A DNA stretch of 7,457 bases from Sphingobacteriales bacterium (GTDB lineage: Bacteria > Bacteroidota > Bacteroidia > Chitinophagales > Chitinophagaceae), in NCBI GenBank assembly GCA_947463665.1, contig CANHUD010000112.1, positions 1 to 7,457 of the forward strand. Reading direction: 5' to 3'. Below, piece after piece: positions 6,230 to 7,457 of the stretch; within the stretch, counting starts at the first letter, position 1, and every line of letters starts with the position of its first letter. A program made the translations under genes and the position numbers. The notes beneath the pieces are model-generated. The model was not told the origin of the DNA, made no database searches, and was given only the letters and a program-made list of their open reading frames with translations.

Positions 6230-6670
6230 TCAGGTCAGGTTATCATACACACGCTGCAGCACGGCCTTACACAATTCGATCGCTTCCGGCTCCACACCCT
6301 CCAGCGCCTCATTCAGCGTCCGGTTGGCCAGCTCCATCGAACGCTCCTGCAACGCCCGCGCGGCATCTGTCAGAAAAATCAGGTTCATCCGCCGGTCCTC
6401 ACTGGAAGAAATCCGCTTCACCAGCTTCAGCTTCTCCAGATTGTCTACCAGCCGCGTGATGCTCGGCTTATCCCGAAACGTGGCATTGCACAACTCCTGC
6501 TGGCTGATCCCATCCTGCTTCCACAACTGATACAACACACTCCACTGCTCGATGGTAATGTCCAGCCCCTCCTGTTTGAAATTCTTCTGTAACCGCCGGG
6601 CAATGGCCGTAGATGCCTTACCCGTGATAAAACTGTATAACTCTCCGCGTTTAAATTGGTTGTTTGGCAT
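6230..6670 (-). CDS. MarR-family winged-helix regulator, likely of the acyl-CoA dehydrogenase operon
   Basis: A 146-residue cytoplasmic dimeric DNA-binding protein of normal MarR length. N- and C-terminal helices (about 8-35 and 105-143) form the dimer interface. The winged helix-turn-helix spans about 40-105, with the recognition helix around KPSITRLVDNLEKL (68-81) and a wing carrying the family signature SSEDRRMNLIFLT (89-101, with D92, R93 and R94). The start ATG (6670-6668) follows the promoter and a palindrome (6675-6690) that overlaps the predicted transcription start, so autorepression is likely. The next gene, an acyl-CoA dehydrogenase, lies 20 bp downstream, which suggests that the ligand may be an acyl-CoA or fatty acid and the target is beta-oxidation. 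No ligand-sensing cysteine pattern of the OhrR type is evident; the only cysteines are C61 and C134. Family assignment secure, ligand inferred. Confidence 0.93.
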   Translation of the reverse strand: MPNNQFKRGELYSFITGKASTAIARRLQKNFKQEGLDITIEQWSVLYQLWKQDGISQQELCNATFRDKPSITRLVDNLEKLKLVKRISSSEDRRMNLIFLTDAARALQERSMELANRTLNEALEGVEPEAIELCKAVLQRVYDNLT

Positions 6671-6674
6671 ATTG

Positions 6675-6690
6675 TTAGTTATGCAACTAA
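6675..6690. promoter_or_regulatory. Operator-like palindrome for the MarR regulator
   Basis: TTAGTT (6675-6680) and AACTAA (6685-6690) are perfect 6-bp inverted arms around a 4-base centre ATGC. The minus-strand reading TTAGTTGCAT resembles the TAGTTGC-type half sites recognised by several MarR-family proteins. The site lies 4 bp ahead of the marR start codon and covers the predicted transcription start, a position where binding would block transcription. That the adjacent MarR protein binds it is inferred. Confidence 0.65.
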
Positions 6691-6692
6691 TA

Positions 6693-6722
6693 CAAAGTAA
6701 GGGAATAGTTTGGGAAAAACAA
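6693..6722 (-). promoter_or_regulatory. Promoter of the marR-acyl-CoA dehydrogenase operon
   Basis: On the minus strand TTG (6722-6720) is followed by a 19-base spacer and TTACTTTG (6700-6693), one mismatch from TAnnTTTG. The geometry is the same as that of the RRM promoter at 2041-2070. The start site would be near 6686-6688, inside the palindrome, giving a short leader of about 16-18 nt. The promoter fits in the 61-bp gap after the acyltransferase stop codon. Confidence 0.65.
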
Positions 6723-6731
6723 GTTAAAAAA

Positions 6732-7457
6732 TTAGTTCTTTCCTCCCAGCCGGTCGCGCAGGCGAGTCATGGGTTCCTCAAAGAAGGTGTAGAGGAGGTA
6801 CGATAACCCGAAGGTCAGTACCCAGTAGAGCGGATAGCGGAGATGCCAGGTTTCTTTGGGCCGCAACCCTTCCCAGCCAAACCACCGGTCGATCTGCGGA
6901 AAAAGCGTATGCAGCAACAGGGTACGGTGAACCATATACATGGCATAGGCCGTTACGCCCAGATAAATAAAACCGGCATCCAGAAAGGGGATTCGCGTGG
7001 TTTTAATGGTCGAAAAAAACTGGATCAGAAAAACAGCCGCAATGGCTTCAACCACAAAATTTATCGGAATGTACGCCGATCTCCATTCAAATGGATTCAG
7101 CGGAAAACTGGCCAGGAGCAGGAGCGAGATGACCAATGCCGGGAATCGGTAGCGAAACCATGCATCGGGATAACAGATGTACATATAAGCCGCCAGCACA
7201 CCATACATCAGACTGTCTAACCGTAAAAAAATCATCTTTCTGTACTCCCCATCCAGATCGTTCAACCCAATCCCCTGCTCATATTTAAGCACACGTAAAA
7301 CCAAGGGAAGAAGGATGAAAAATATCGATACTACCAGGATAATCTTAGGCTTGTTGGTGAAAAAAGGATACAAAACCATACAACTCAGGGGCAGCAGCAG
7401 ATAAAACCATTCTTCTACCGACATACTCCACAATTCGCCAAAAAACAGGGGATGCAC
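6732..7457 (-). CDS. Acyltransferase-3 family membrane protein, C-terminal part (5' end outside window)
   Basis: The reading frame is open to the right edge; the first in-window codon is a GTG inside the gene rather than a start, so the N-terminus is missing. The 242 visible codons end at TAA (6734-6732). The hallmark is LWSMSVEEWFYLLLPL near the beginning, the conserved W-S-x-S-V-E-E-x-F-Y segment of acyltransferase-3 (OafA/YrhL-type) enzymes. FLRLDSLMYGVLAAY and the terminal YTFFEEPMTRLRDR also fit. About seven further membrane helices are visible. These proteins transfer acetyl or other acyl groups to cell-surface sugars such as O-antigen, capsule or peptidoglycan across the inner membrane. 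The catalytic N-terminal His/Arg motifs lie outside the window, so activity cannot be judged, and no fused SGNH domain follows at the C-terminus. No clear terminator separates it from the marR promoter. Acceptor sugar unknown. Confidence 0.88.
   Translation of the reverse strand: MHPLFFGELWSMSVEEWFYLLLPLSCMVLYPFFTNKPKIILVVSIFFILLPLVLRVLKYEQGIGLNDLDGEYRKMIFLRLDSLMYGVLAAYMYICYPDAWFRYRFPALVISLLLLASFPLNPFEWRSAYIPINFVVEAIAAVFLIQFFSTIKTTRIPFLDAGFIYLGVTAYAMYMVHRTLLLHTLFPQIDRWFGWEGLRPKETWHLRYPLYWVLTFGLSYLLYTFFEEPMTRLRDRLGGKN

Noticed and set aside
5914..6459. Plus-strand open frame (181 codons) crossing the ACAD start and the MarR gene
   Set aside because: Spans two genes and their intergenic gap on the opposite strand; the proline- and serine-rich translation is typical of a shadow frame.
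6843..7220. Plus-strand open frame (125 codons) opposite the acyltransferase
   Set aside because: Antisense to a well-supported membrane protein; low-complexity basic translation without family features.

Overview
The window looks like ordinary chromosomal DNA from a member of the Bacteroidota, probably near the Chitinophagaceae. The clues are two promoters of the Bacteroidota type (TTG, 19-base spacer, TAnnTTTG-like element), start codons without a clear Shine-Dalgarno sequence, a glycine-rich single-RRM protein of the kind abundant in this phylum, and a moderate GC content with A/T-rich gaps. The genus is inferred only.

Layout from left to right. At 1-306 (+) lies the C-terminal half of a YciO/Sua5/YrdC-family protein. 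It converges on a TetA-like MFS drug transporter (310-1518, -), and both stop codons fall inside a short heptamer repeat (294-335). Next on the minus strand come a rho-independent terminator, an RRM RNA-binding protein (1590-1931) with its own promoter and a leader of about 100 nt, a Dabb-domain protein (2094-2408) and a secreted N-acetylmuramoyl-L-alanine amidase (2426-3589). Divergent from the amidase, across 141 bp, is an unrecognised seven-helix membrane protein (3731-4369, +). The right third is a minus-strand unit made of a MarR-family regulator (6230-6670) and a long acyl-CoA dehydrogenase (4419-6209). It starts at a clear promoter with an overlapping palindrome and ends at a strong hairpin terminator (4370-4394). 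Beyond it, an acyltransferase-3 membrane protein (6732-7457, -) runs off the right edge.

How the parts work together. The best-supported regulatory unit is marR-ACAD: promoter, operator-like palindrome at the predicted start site, two genes 20 bp apart, terminator. This suggests a regulator controlling fatty-acid beta-oxidation and its own synthesis. Amidase and Dabb genes are 17 bp apart and probably share a transcript, while the RRM gene is insulated by its own promoter and terminator. The remaining neighbours show no obvious pathway link.

I see no tRNA, rRNA, CRISPR array, insertion sequence, prophage gene or defence system. No new multi-gene system is evident. The items most worth a second look are the marR operator, the heptamer repeat that supplies both stop codons, the TetA-like pump lacking two TetA(B) key residues, the RRM leader, and the orphan seven-helix protein.
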